From NCBI GenBank assembly GCA_040954595.2, contig CM082583.2, positions 10,168,001 to 10,232,000 of the forward strand: DNA of 64,000 nucleotides, written 5' to 3'. A model generated the notes under the pieces. It did no database searches, was not told the DNA's origin, and saw only the letters and a list, made by a program, of their open reading frames with translations. A program made the translations under genes and the position numbers. This document shows positions 28,201-40,100 of this stretch, in pieces. Each line of letters opens with the position of its first letter. Position 1 is the stretch's first letter. The DNA is from Balanoglossus misakiensis (lineage: Eukaryota > Hemichordata).

Positions 28201-31200
28201 GTATCAGGCAGATCTTGGAATATTTGCGTTTTTATCAGGCTGAATATGTTCCATGCGAGGAAAAATACTTTAAAAATGTAGCACAGTGATCGGTTAATTA
28301 TAACACGGATTTTACATAATGAGACTAATAGATAAAATGCATTATTTTTTCTCTTGATCAGGAAAGGATCAAGTTAAACTGCATGGTGTACGAGCGATAC
28401 TAGCCGTGAGAAGCAGGTATGTCAACGCATTAAGCACAGTTGTTGGACCAGAGATGGTGATCAGGGAGGGAAAATATTAAATTGGGTCATAGTAACTGCA
28501 GCAACGGCCCTTTAGGGTCTGTAGGGAAGAGTATTTAAAAAGACAACCGGCGACGCTGTTACCGTTTCGATATCACCTTCACAGTTCATCACCATGAAAG
28601 TATGTCGCAGTGTAGACGTTATTTGTGTATCGCCGTGTGAGTTATTATGATGGGGCCAAAGTTGACGAATTACCGAAATTTCTCACTTTTACGACTGAGA
28701 GATACCATGAAAACGTTTGAAGCCAGGAGTCGAAATTAATTATTTTTTTATGAATATTTCCGTCGTGGTGACGGTGAAAATGGACATGCTGTTATTCGGA
28801 TTAGAATATTCTCATTTACCTGTCGTTAAAGAATGGAAAGACTGTGGTAGGCCTCGTCATATTTTCGGGGGATCAATCAATCGTCACAGCTCTGAAAAAT
28901 AGCAAACTTGATGGGTACAATTTGAATAAGAGTCGCTTTAATCTTGCATTTTTTTCTGCAGAGTTTTTCAAGAAATGCTGTATGGTAAAGTAGACGTGTC
29001 TACGTCACCAATCCCGGAACCCAAGATTAGTAGCGCTCCGAATAGCCCAGTTACCAAGAAGACATTCATTCGAATTAGCAATAGGAAATGTAACAGCCAC
29101 CATGATATTCTCAAACGAGCTTCAAGCGAGGGCGCTAAAGATGACTCGTTGAACGGTTGGTTACAAATCTCATACTTAGGCATCGTTCCCTCTTTATTCA
29201 GAATTACATGACTTGATGTCATGAAAAGTGTACAGACTGTGCCCTTGTCTTAATTATTATCTGTTGCTTTATCGACAGGCTTGGAGGCAGAAAATCGCAT
29301 AACATCGTCTCTTCACAACCTCAACTCGGATAAACAAAAGCAAAACGTCGGAATGTCGTTTTTCAACCCGGAGAAAAATAAACTACATAAAAATCAGGTG
29401 TGTATAGGCTAGTGTATTACCTTACCTGGTCATTTTATCTCATTGTTTAAGACTATTGTGAAGCTGCGTACTGAAAAAAAATACATGGTCTAAATTTTAT
29501 ATAAATCAGTCTTTGGAACACATGGTAAAAAAATTCTGAACTTTCGTTTTTCCCTTCAGTTTATCGTGACAGAATTTGAATGCGATGTATTCTCGGTGCT
29601 ACTGGACTATTTGCATACTGGTACCTGCAGTATTAATTCTGAGACGCTGGTTGGAGTAGTGTGTGCCGCCGAGTTTTATGAAGTCCCCGATCTCCTGCAG
29701 GCTTGCTTCGATCTAGCTTTTCAGCTTATTTCAGTCAACATGGTAAGTCAGTGGATAACGTCTGATTGAGATAGCGCCATCTAACGTCGACTAGACGCTT
29801 CCTGATTCGGATTTGGTCTGGGCCAGGTCTAGCTTTCCAAACATGATGAACGTTGACAGTTCAGCTTTCACTTTTGATTGACCCGCGTACTCCTGGTCGA
29901 CAAGCAGCATCATATTGCTTTCAGTAGGAAATGATTTGTGTTTTCGTGTTGCGCATAAGCTATGGGAAAGTTCTTATTATATGACCTTTCCTCTCAGCCA
30001 TTGCTGTCTAAAATACGAAAAGAAAGTTAAATGAAGCATTACTTCATGACAGCACAGCAGGTATATGTTTAGTTCTCAATTCCGAAATGTAGCGCTGTTT
30101 AGTTCAAACAAACCCATGATTACTAAGAATCCCGAAAACATGTCTTGGAAGCTCCCGGTGTTCTATCCCGATTTCATCATTTCTCCCGTGTTTTCAATTT
30201 CCGTCGGTAGGTTTGTCCAATTTTCCTGCAGCTGGATAAATATCTTAATTTCGAATCGGCACGGGAGCTTCTTCAGAAGATCCTCAGTATGGCTGAGATC
30301 CTCACCGAGGATTTATTACAACAACCGGGGTTCATCCGTCTGCCGATGTCAATCATGCAACATATTATGAGTAGAAACATCCAGGTAATTTATCTTGTAC
30401 ACTCACTAGCTATGTTTAAATATTTAGAATGCGCATCGCGGCCGTCAAAAGCTGGTATATATTTGACTGCAAGAGAGCTTATTCAAATGTGACATGAACG
30501 TGAGATATGTGAAATGCTCACACGGTACTGCTTACATAAATAGTGAATTGGACAAGTTCGTCACCCGATTTGTGATTTATTGCAGCCATTATCGAGTAGT
30601 TATGGATAATTTTGCCTTGCCTTGTTATTAATGTGCTGTCATATTCACGTTCAAAAGGGTCAGAACTCAATATATCACACAAATACATTGCCAAACCCTC
30701 AATCAGAACGTGTTTCCGGGCGCCGGTTGCGCTGTTTCGATCCCTTGTGTACAGTTTAACCCCGGGGACACAGCCAAGTATGCATTCAAAGCATCGCGCC
30801 AGCAGTCTATAATCCACGTTCAGAAACGTCGATTTGAAAAATTTCATATGTACCCGAAAGAATGTCATAAACTATATATAAAACAGTGATACATTTTAAT
30901 ATTTTTGCACATACAAATTGCCAATTACGAGGAGATTAAAGAAATTACAGTTAGGAAATAGATCACAGTCTATTTATTGCACGCATCTCATTTAGTAGAA
31001 TTACAGTAGTCAAATCTTGACTGATATGTTGCTTGTAACTATTTCATTCTCTCTTTATTGTAAAAAGCAATTATCCAAACTTGAAAGCATGTAACCGTAC
31101 CACTCAATCACGCATTTCTAGATCTTAAAAAAGCTAAAGGCTGATGCGTGACATAAATGTTTTCTTCTACAGACGTTTGAAGACAGACTTACTAATTTTT

Positions 31201-31765
31201 AAGCTCATTGGTTACACGCTACAAAGACTGTAGGGTACATGTTAAATACTTCGTATTTTCAACGGCGGTCCGTACTTTTTCTCATCCAGGTATCTGAGAT
31301 CGTGAAGTTCAACGCCTTATTACGCTGGGCTAAGGTCTACTCTCAAGAATACAAAGTCTCTAAAATTGGAATCATGAACAGTATGGCTGAATACATCAAG
31401 TTTCATCTGATCAAACCGTCAGATTTGATGAAGGTAAAGTTTTAGCACTCGATTAATGTAAATTTGTTTGCAATGAGGGGATGAGAGTTTATCGATATCT
31501 TCTTGGAGCTGTTTTATTTGACATGGGTTGAATCTGGTCCTGTGGAAGTGTATGGATAGCTGCGGCTCCATAGTTTTGCATCAACTTGGCGTACCGTTTT
31601 ATTCATTCCCCTCGTTTGTAACTCCGACAGATCGTTGTACCATCCAAGTGTGTCCCTAGCGAGAAGATTATCATGTCGCTGGCCTATCAGGTCGATCCAG
31701 AATCAGTGCCGGATCTTCAGCAATCGATGGACGGCAGCGGATCGGACAAAGAGAGTCCAGAATGA
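15647..31765 (+). CDS. LIM / Rap-GAP / BTB-BACK multidomain protein, 16 exons
   Basis: Sixteen exons with GT-AG borders and matching phases join into 863 codons plus stop: 15647-16221, 19926-20112, 21203-21347, 21832-21971, 23382-23606, 24554-24640, 25785-25879, 26974-27009, 27882-28000, 28362-28416, 28962-29155, 29279-29397, 29560-29742, 30232-30384, 31290-31433, 31631-31765. Order: LIM finger (residues 4-61), Rap-GAP region (about 145-485), short linker with an RRGS site, BTB (about 515-720, with an insert at about 567-659) and BACK (about 721-850). A protein of this type is expected to switch off Rap-family GTPases. The BTB/BACK part suggests dimerisation or a cullin-3 adaptor role, and the LIM finger a protein-binding role. 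Every junction keeps the frame, which argues for one gene; only a transcript can prove it. The start is chosen because the LIM motif begins three codons later and the ATG has a G at -3 and +4. Confidence 0.82.
16222..19925 (+). other. Intron 1 of the LIM/Rap-GAP/BTB gene
   Basis: A 3.7-kb intron containing a tetranucleotide microsatellite (16761-16866). It also has a pair of CCATTTTGTG motifs at 18963-18990 next to an ATTGG (inverted CCAAT) at 18955-18959. No coding exon is apparent. It is the longest intron of this gene, and the motif cluster could mark an internal regulatory element, though this is unproven. Confidence 0.6.
16761..16866. repeat. (CATT)n microsatellite
   Basis: A perfect run of the 4-base unit CATT, about 26.5 copies over 106 bases, inside intron 1 of the LIM/Rap-GAP/BTB gene. 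It should be length-polymorphic between individuals. Confidence 0.97.
19926..25879 (+). CDS. Rap-GAP catalytic region, exons 2-7
   Basis: Exons 19926-20112, 21203-21347, 21832-21971, 23382-23606, 24554-24640 and 25785-25879 encode residues 192-485. Landmarks match human Rap1GAP in order: the NGQTSEEE stretch, YRGGLDT, IMYHVSTLLPY, QRKRHIGNDILCVVF, the FVPNTIKSHFLH helix, GPGFREWMLTKIING and the closing helix RTRLQMLEEL. In HIGND the asparagine (residue 358) corresponds to the catalytic 'asparagine thumb' of Rap1GAP (Asn290), which replaces the arginine finger used by Ras-GAPs. It is intact, so GAP activity toward Rap GTPases is expected. Specificity for Rap1 versus Rap2 cannot be read from the sequence. 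Confidence 0.93.
20313..20349. repeat. Perfect 13-bp hairpin in intron 2
   Basis: CAAATAGGAACAT (20313-20325) is followed after an 11-base GC-rich loop by its exact reverse complement (20337-20349). It lies in the intron between exons 2 and 3 of the LIM/Rap-GAP/BTB gene. The stem is too short for a typical miRNA precursor, and I see no extension of pairing beyond it. Confidence 0.7.
24131..24213. repeat. (GTACA)n pentanucleotide microsatellite
   Basis: Sixteen perfect copies of the 5-base unit GTACA plus three further bases, inside intron 5 of the LIM/Rap-GAP/BTB gene. An open frame on the minus strand across it (repeating Tyr-Cys-Thr-Val-Leu) is a product of the repeat and not a gene. Confidence 0.97.
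26974..27009 (+). CDS. 36-nt microexon with an RRGS kinase-type site (exon 8)
   Basis: The 36-base exon (acceptor TAAATAG, donor GTAAGT) has both boundaries in phase 2. It adds 12 residues between the end of the Rap-GAP region and the BTB lead-in. It encodes RRGSWLPISYC, in which RRGS is a consensus for basophilic kinases such as PKA (serine at about residue 489). Because its length is divisible by three and both flanks have the same phase, it can be skipped without a frameshift, as expected of a regulated cassette exon. Splice-site strength and phase support it; conservation is not available here. Confidence 0.65.
27882..29742 (+). CDS. BTB domain split by an insert, exons 9-13
   Basis: Exons 27882-28000, 28362-28416, 28962-29155, 29279-29397 and 29560-29742. 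The BTB opens with LSKDFAIAF, SNKLCDITFIVG, VKLHGVRAILAVRSRVFQEMLYG (residues about 515-566) and closes with FIVTEFECDVFSVLLDYLHTG and the helices up to residue 720 (VCAAEFYEVPDLLQACF). Between the halves lie about 93 residues rich in Ser, Pro, Lys and Asn with no recognisable fold, encoded by most of exon 11 and all of exon 12. In ordinary BTB proteins this point is a short loop. The exon 11 donor is a weak GTTGGT, chosen because it is the only one seen that keeps the phase. Confidence 0.85.
30232..31765 (+). CDS. BACK region and C terminus, exons 14-16
   Basis: Exons 30232-30384, 31290-31433 and 31631-31765 (stop TGA 31763-31765), all in phase 0. After the BTB come LDKYLNFESARELL, LPMSIMQHIMSRN and EIVKFNALLRWAKVYSQEY, the helical pattern of BACK domains (the aligned R-W in the middle helix is typical). 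The C terminus is short and acidic and ends DKESPE. BACK regions position BTB adaptors in cullin-3 ligases, but no Kelch repeats or other substrate module follow. The Rap-GAP or LIM part would have to serve that purpose if this is an E3 adaptor. Confidence 0.85.
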
Positions 31766-34126
31766 CGTGACGTCATCAAATATGGCGCCGTCATGGGTTT
31801 TGGGCCAGAGGCACATGTCATTACAGCAATACGAGTATTACTATTTATACGAGTATTATTTTGGTTCAGATTGTTACATCAGTTAATTCATGTTAATGAC
31901 GACGATGAGTATTATCATGCACACGTGTGCGCAACACGTGCTCGAAGCTGCATAATTGTGCTGTTCAAAATTTGGCATTTGTTTCCATTGCCTCCAGATC
32001 CACCAAGAACAGTATTGGGTGTATCTTACTCTGAAATCAAAGGGGTATTCTTTGTCAGTATTGAGTGTAAAATTACTACATATCCAGTCATTTGATCCGC
32101 GTGAACCCCTTTATGCAGGAAAACACGCGATTTCATTTTGCCATCTTCCGAAATACAAACGCCATACAGTATTTTCAGTACTTTTTTTATGTACAACTTT
32201 GTATCGGTGGTATTATTTTAGGACAACGCGTTACCCATTGTGGTATTTGTCCATTTATCGATTATTGTACCGTCTCTACCTTTTTTCTCTTGCCCGCAGC
32301 AAATATATCAGTACATCGTTATTTACAAATCGATTTGAACATGTCGATTTTAAGTCGGTGTAATTGACTACCTTCGATTTACAATGTAGTATCGACGTCT
32401 TTCGCATGAGAATATCGCATGACCTTATGGCTAACTACCACCTGTCTATAATCTGTATACATTGATTTTTATGATTCAAATTTTATCAGGTTTTATTCAA
32501 TTTTTTACCAAAGCGACTGTTACCCGTTTTCGTGAATGTTTTATATGGCTACGATATGGCTACATGTGAAATTCTGCATCTTAAAAGCTGATTATTTCAT
32601 CTTCTTTTTTAATCATTTTTGTCATTCCGAATATCAATTTACATCTCTATCCCCGAATGGTCAATAAAAATCGACATTATAAGTTGTTTCGAACTGAGTG
32701 AGCAGTTGTGTCAGGGTACTTGGAGAAGTACTTGACGGATCTCACAATGCCACAATCACGAGTTGAGCATGTTTAAGCGTGAGAGTGTCGCTTTGCGTAC
32801 AGGATGAGTATGGTTCGACGTACGGTATCAGGAGAGCACTTTCCGCCAAGTAAGTGAAGTATGCTACAATGACGTAGAACCCAACAATAATATGTCCAAA
32901 GGGGAGAAACCAAACCGGTTAAAATAATTTCGAGCTTCGGTTGTCTCGCTTACTGTTTGGAAAACGGAAAAGTAAACAACGTGCGCAAAAAGTGTTGGGA
33001 ATGAACATTTATTTTTAGGAAATTAGCAGCCTTGAACCATGAAAATTATGAGGCTTTAATTGAAAAACAATTTATCATTTCAGTTGGTTTAGGCCTACAT
33101 TTGTTAGATCGTGTCAACCATCGTGACGACCCAATCACCGGGATGTTTTCCCCAGTAACACTTGCATGGCAACGTTGTCCCCACATAAGTTAATGCGTTG
33201 ATCAAGAACACATATTTGCCCGTATAAAATCACTTTAAATTCCGATTTAAAGAACGGGTTTGTTCCGGCCCTTTTCCTGCGCATCCTGTTTCAGACAACA
33301 CCATGGTGACCTGAGCCGAGCGTTTATTCCTGCTTGAATTCGATAATCTGTAAAGATTTTAATTCCTTCGGGATTTTCGATTTCCTTTTCAGCACCCGCG
33401 GAAAATCTCAAATATGTACATTCGCCAAAATCTTGAGAATTGTCTCACGAGCATGAATAACTTGTTAGTCGGGTTACATGTGTTTTGCATTTTTTAACAT
33501 CTCCCCGTGGCTTCTTTCCGGATTATAGAGTGATTTAATTCTAGCCCACGTATGTACCTAGCCTGTGACTTTAATACTTTGGTCGGTAAAAATGTCGTGT
33601 GCAGGGAAGTAGGACTGGTTTTGTAGAATTATACTTCAGATCCTGCTCAGTCTGACAGGATGCACACTACGGAAGCCCAATGGTTTCAAAATCAGAAGCC
33701 TTGGGAAAAAGTGGGTGTAAATGAAGGAAACACGTGGTGAGTGCGCATGTTTCGTACGTGACCATTGCTTGATGATTTGACGCTCGAATCTGAACCGAAT
33801 TCGCCAGTCCCGGATCCGACCTTCATTTTACTCTGAATCTGAATCTACTTCTGTGCGCAATGTACCGGATATTAATATGTGGCATGACAACACTGACGTG
33901 ATGCTTATCTGTTGCCTTTGCCATATGTAGGTGTATGCTCGTCCAGTAGTTGCCAGTTTTGTGATAATGTCAAGTGTGATACATGTTTATTGTGTTCCTC
34001 GTCTTATGAGTACCACTACCAGCTTGGACAACGCGTTGTGAGGTCGAACTGTGAAGCCGGCCGGACTGAACTCAGCTGTACAACAACGTTTCGCCCTCAT
34101 ACCGGAACTTCACACAGTCCAGCAAC
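31766..34126 (+). other. 3' region of the LIM/Rap-GAP/BTB gene and furin upstream region
   Basis: The first part is probably the 3' untranslated region up to the AATAAA at 32663. The rest should hold the furin promoter and 5' untranslated region, still in CpG-rich sequence. Open frames at 31956-32363 and 33912-34145 have no recognisable domain. No exon or RNA gene is apparent. Confidence 0.5.
32663..32668 (+). terminator. Candidate polyadenylation signal
   Basis: An AATAAA about 900 bases after the stop of the LIM/Rap-GAP/BTB gene. A G/T-rich stretch (agttgtgtcagggtact) follows about 40 bases downstream, as expected of a cleavage region. Assignment rests on position only. Confidence 0.4.
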
Positions 34127-37100
34127 ATGGAACTTCGAAAAATAATTCACATTCAAGCCATAATTCTCGTCGTACTGAGCATTTTGGACATCATACAATG
34201 CGTTATTTACACAGATAAGTGGGCTGTTCATATCAATGGTGGAAGTGATGTAGCCGACCGAATAGCTGAGAAGTATGGCTTTATCAATCTTGGCGAGGTA
34301 AGCGACACGATCGTTCGTGCCACAGAAATGCGTCACGTCAGTGACCGTTCATGTTGCCGGTGTTCCTATGTTCTCCCGGCCCCTCCCCTTTGTAAAAGCC
34401 GTGAAGTATAGAAGTACATAGTATCCGGCAGTTCATGGTCAAAACCGAAAGAGAACCTGCTGGAATAGCGAATGGAGGCAAAACTCATACTGTCCAGAGC
34501 AACAATATTACATGTATTGAATAATTCTCTATTAGAAATGGGAATTGTAGATTTCGTTTGAAGTACCAGGTGCCTTTTGCCAACGTCACTTATATGTGCT
34601 TTTATATTTGGCTATAAATCATAACACTTAACAGTGAAGCCCTCCAAAAGATGTGTCGTGTACAGTGTAACACCTCAGTACTTTGTGCCAATTTTAAAAT
34701 TTTAATCATCACTGATATATATCATCACTATGACAAATTATCACTTGTCTTGGCAGTAGGGAATTTTGTTAGAGTCCTTGTAAATGGTTTCCCTTATAAG
34801 CTGTGACGGGTGGCAAGTTTGGAATTTCCTGGTTCAAATGAGGCCAACACTTATTCAAGTGAAATTCAATACATCCTATTAAATCATGTGGTTGAACACG
34901 GAAGAAATAAATACAATAGGAACAAATCTGGTAACTGCGTCTAGCAGTAAAAGTTATATTGTTTGAAAATAATAGTTATACAGCCTGAAAACCATTCAGC
35001 ATTTTAAAACAAAAAACAAAACTTTTGTACATTTATGTAGTAAGCATTACCGGCCTTTTGTATGCCTTTTCCTGTAATGCACTGATATTTTGCAAATTGC
35101 GAAGGAAGCCATCCCTTATATATTATAAGTTATAACTTCTCCCTTACAGATTATACCAGACCATTATCATTTTATGGACAACAGGGTACACAAACGTTCA
35201 GCGAGGGCAACCAATGCGCGGCATCACATTTTGCTCAAAAAGGAACCTTCGGTAAGTCCACATTGTAAGATGTCTTTTGTCTGTCAAAACAGCGCGATGC
35301 CTCTCACTCTATCACTGGAAACCTGATTATCATCTGTGGGGAGTCACTGTATGGTGTCTATCGTCGGTGTCAATATGAATGTTTTATACCTGTTTTCATA
35401 TCCCCGGGGTTGAAATAGTAAAAAAAACTACTAGACTTTTGCATGTCTGACGCACACTCGTTACCATGGCGTTTTGTGCTAGAGATCTGCGTCAGAGGCA
35501 ACCAATCTGTTGCATGTTCGTGATTTGAACAAATTCATGTACAAAATGAATGGATGGGCCTTCTCTTATAGTAGACCCTATTGTGATACGAGTACTGTTG
35601 ATGTACCTTATTTTGATAGTCTAATCAGGAGGATGTGTTTAGCTTGAGAGTTGAAAATGGCTCACCTGAAGCCAAAATTGAGTGAATTCTGTGGCTTCCG
35701 TCTTGGCACACACACAGTTTTGAGTGATTTCATGAAAAGCAATTTTTTTTCAGTAAAAAAATTGCCTTCATTTGCAACGTGCGTCACAAAAACCAGGCAT
35801 TATAGTTTTGCCTTGCAGCAGAAAAATAGAACATGAATTCAATATCGCCAGAAGTAGCTGATTGTTCTGTCTTTTGTGCAAACTGCTTGATTGTCTTCAA
35901 TAATAACACTCGCGGTAGATATATAGGCTATGTTTACAGGCAGAGTACTAGGAATTTAAGAATAGAACAAAAAACTGAAGTTGATAAACTGTGGAAAATG
36001 CAATATAAATATTCTTTGAAAATATGAAATTTATTATGCATGTTTAACAGAATTAAAATAATTTTTATTTCAGTGAATATACTAGCGTTGGTACCGTATA
36101 TGTAGATATAAAATTAACAGTGATTCTAAAGTATCATTCTTTACTTTGCCTTGTGTGTAGGTGTAGATAAAAAGATCAAATTTGTCGAGAAAACTCCATC
36201 TGAATGAAAAACAAACCTTCCATATGGACACCCACACACGTTTGAGTGAAACTGCTGCCAGCGCTGGCAACTAATAAGTTTTTTTTTCAGTCTTTTCCTA
36301 CTTTGCCTTAAGTTACGGCAGTATATGCCTCGGGGAGAGGTTTTTCAGAAAAATGATAGGTCTCCAAACCTTTCAGTTCACTGTCTTGTGTTTTAAAAAA
36401 GATTAATGTTACATTTTCTTCTTTTTTACCCAGGTGAGGTGGAGTGAACAGCAGGTTGTTAGGAAAAGAGTTAAAAGAGATTTGGTGGACACTAATTTTA
36501 ATGATCCAAAGTGGCCTTTATGGTATCTGGTGAGTTGAGCGTACAGTAGCATTGCGATTGTTTGTACTGTAATTGAAAATGCACAGTTTTTCTCAGATGA
36601 GTTTAAAAAAAAAAGAAAACCCTGAATAAACTGGAAACTTTTTTCTTCTGTGGCAGCAAAGGAAGGCAAATCAAGACATGAACATTGTGAAAGCCTGGCA
36701 GAGAGGTTACTCGGGTCAAAACGTTGTGGTGTCTATATTGGACGATGGCATCGAGAAAGATCACCCGGATTTGAAGAAAAATTATGTAAGTTGTCAATGA
36801 TGTGAACAAATTTTGTAAGCTGATGCAATATTTGTTATTATAAAGAATGTATATTTAATTTTACCCCTGAAGCGAAACTTTGGACCAGTGAAATGATGAG
36901 AACAAAAATGGCGAGATAGCCATGATTTATTTTGCAAGTTGCATGTTGTCTGCATTCTTGTCGTTTTGTGCCGTACTTTGTTGCATGTTTGTGGGTAACT
37001 TTTCATCTGCAGGATCCAGCAGCGAGTCACGACGTGAACAGCAATGACGATGATCCTTCTCCACGCTACGATCCAACCAACGAGAATAAGTAGGTACTTT

Positions 37101-40100
37101 GACGTCAGCGCCGACCGACAATCGGCAAACAAAGAAGGTTCTGGGATTGTTTGTCACGCTTATCAGTGATCCTGTTAAGAATTCAAGTGTTGTTGGGAAT
37201 TTCTGACACCCTTGAATTTTTTTTCTTCAACGTGTCGTAGACATTTCTTTTTTCATGGTTGGTGATTAGACCAAGACGTCTGAAAAGACTTGCAGCAATG
37301 TAAACCCATTTGGGAAAATGCTAGACATCAGTAATGGAGTGATAAGCTTGTGGCACCACCTGGGAACTCTCTTTGTTGCTGATGTGTCAGAAATGGTTCA
37401 CATGCCACATGTGTGCCTGAGTTGTGGGTTTATTGAAAGTGCATTCTTGTTTTGTTACATGCCAACCAGGATGCTGGCGCCAGTTATGATCTTAACAGCC
37501 ACGATCGCGACCCACAACCTCGCTATACCACTCTCAATGAAAACAGGTTTGATTCCAAAACAATACGCATTAAAGTCGTAGCTGGTCGTCATGTGTACAT
37601 GTGCTTTTTCGTATATGTGAATTTTGTAATTCACCATTTATTTTGCTATCTCGATCACTGATTTTTTTTTGTAAATTTGTATTGTAATTTTTCGCATGCT
37701 CAGCACCTCAAAATGTTGTGAAATATTGTCTGTAATATTTTAAGATATCAGGAGATGATTGTGTAAGATATTGATAAAAAATACGCATGTACTCCCAAAA
37801 CTGGGATTTGCAGTTTTTTTGAAGAGCCAACCCTGAAATCTATTTTTGTGCTTTCTTCAGAGGGATAATCGTTAAAAATCTAAAATTGACCCATAAAGCT
37901 TGTGTTAGTGGGCACGTTCATTCAAATGCAATTTATTTCCATTTTCATTTCAATTGATGTCGGGATTGTTCAGTTGGCACGTGATGAAAGTGAATTGATA
38001 TGATTCGTGATTGTGAGTGATGAGAATTCCGAGCGTGTGAAGGAGTTATGGCGCTGATGCAACAGATGGTTTCAACAATGCGAGGCTTCCGGAAATGGAA
38101 AATGAAAATTGGCTGCTTTTGTTGCATAGGCAGTTTTTTTTCCCATGGTGGTTTGGGGCTAAATCATCCATTTAAAACGGTGACCTTGATGAAAGAATGG
38201 GATGAAAGTGCACGAATAAAGGAATTTTGCGGCCTAACTTGATTGGGGTCCTGTTGTGTAAATTACAGTGGAAAAAAAACCTGCAAAGTGAGTGATAATG
38301 AAAATGTCTTCATAGCCCAGCTGGCAATATATATACATGTAGTTTTTGTGCTCACTTCAGATTGAAATAGGGAAACCCCTGTATTGCACACTCTTGTTTT
38401 ATGGATGTATCCCACTCCATCCAATCAGGGACTCAGTGGGGATGCAGCTTTTAGTCGTCATTCATTCTGTTTGCAATAACACATCAAGTTTAAAATAAAC
38501 CATCACTTTCGTCAATTTTTGTGAATTCTTTTGCCACAATGGTTGTTTGTACAGCAATAGCATGCACTTATGTCTGCTTTAGAAATATGTAATGGTATTT
38601 TGCTTTCCAAGGCGCAATTTTGCCATGTCTTCAGTGCGCTTTGAATCACCTGAGATTGTATCACCTGTGAATGTATTGAATGATAAGTAAAATATTCAGT
38701 GTATAGAATACAGCATACACTGGTTTTAATTGTATGTGAAGTGAAATGCCATAATTTCATATTTCATATTAATGATGGAATCGTATTATTTCTCTGAAGA
38801 CATGGAACGCGATGTGCTGGCGAAGTGGCTGCCCAGGCTGATAATAATGTGTGCAGTGTGGGAGCTGCGTTTAATGCCAAGATAGGAGGTACGTGCAGTC
38901 AAAGGATCATTATCCGATCGGTGAATTCATAGTGCCAATACTAGTAATTGACTTGTTTGTCTTTCTTCTGTTGGCCATGAGGAAGTTGCATATTTTTCTG
39001 GTAATGCACAGTAAGTAATAAACTGGTGCTTTATGCTTGGTGAATGTACATATGAGTGATCTTGCTTTTCCTAATGTGGTATTGCTATGCATGTAGCCCA
39101 TATGTCATTGTAATTACAGAGTACAGATTCCTAACTCAAGTTCCTGTATGGTTTCATTCATTAAAAAAAATTTCCGATGTCGTTTACAGGTGTTCGTATG
39201 CTGGATGGTGATGTGACAGATGCTGTAGAGGCACAGTCTCTGGCATTGAATCCCTCCCACATCGACATTTACAGCGCCAGTTGGGGACCAGACGATGATG
39301 GTAAAACGGTCGATGGACCTGCCAAGCTTGCCAAGCAGGCTTTTGTCAACGGTGTCACTAAGGTACGACAAGTATGGTTACCTCCTTCTCTGGCACTTAT
39401 ATACTTCAAAGGGCTTCCGAAAAATGTAGGTATTGTGACTTTTCATTTTGTGTGGCCAATATGGCTGATTTTTCATTTCCTGCTTATAGGGCCGTGGTGG
39501 TCTGGGATCAATCTACGTGTGGGCGTCGGGTAACGGCGGTCGCCAACACGACAGCTGCTCCTGTGATGGCTACACGAACAGCATCTTCACACTGTCGATC
39601 AGCAGCGTTTCCGAGAAGGGAGCCATACCCTGGTACTCGGAGAAGTGTTCATCGACTTTGGCGACAACGTACAGCAGCGGGGGCTCAAATGAGAGGGAAA
39701 TTGTAAGTATAGCCAGTATGTCTTCCGATCTTTGACCTCTGATCCGTGACCCGCACTTTGTGGTTGATTGAATGGAAGAATGCTGAAAATGTGATGAGGC
39801 AGCCAGCCCTGCTCTGTCAGATCTGCTCATCGATATTTTGCAGACGTGCCGCACCTTGACAGGCTTCAGTCCACCATGATTCCCTTCAGTCTTCTCCTAA
39901 ATAAAATCCAGCGGGGACTATGTCATTAACGATGACTTTGTTTTACAGATAACAACCGATCTGCACCATGGTTGTACAGACAGGCACAGTGGGACTTCAG
40001 CCTCAGCACCTTTGGCTGCAGGTATCTGCGCGCTGGCTCTGGAAGCCAAGTAAGTTGCTGATCAAAAAAATAGTTTCATTTCTATTCCAGTTCCATCAAA

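Noticed and set aside
31956-32363. 135-codon open frame downstream of the LIM/Rap-GAP/BTB stop
   Set aside because: Lies in the probable 3' untranslated region, has hydrophobic AT-driven composition and no family signature.
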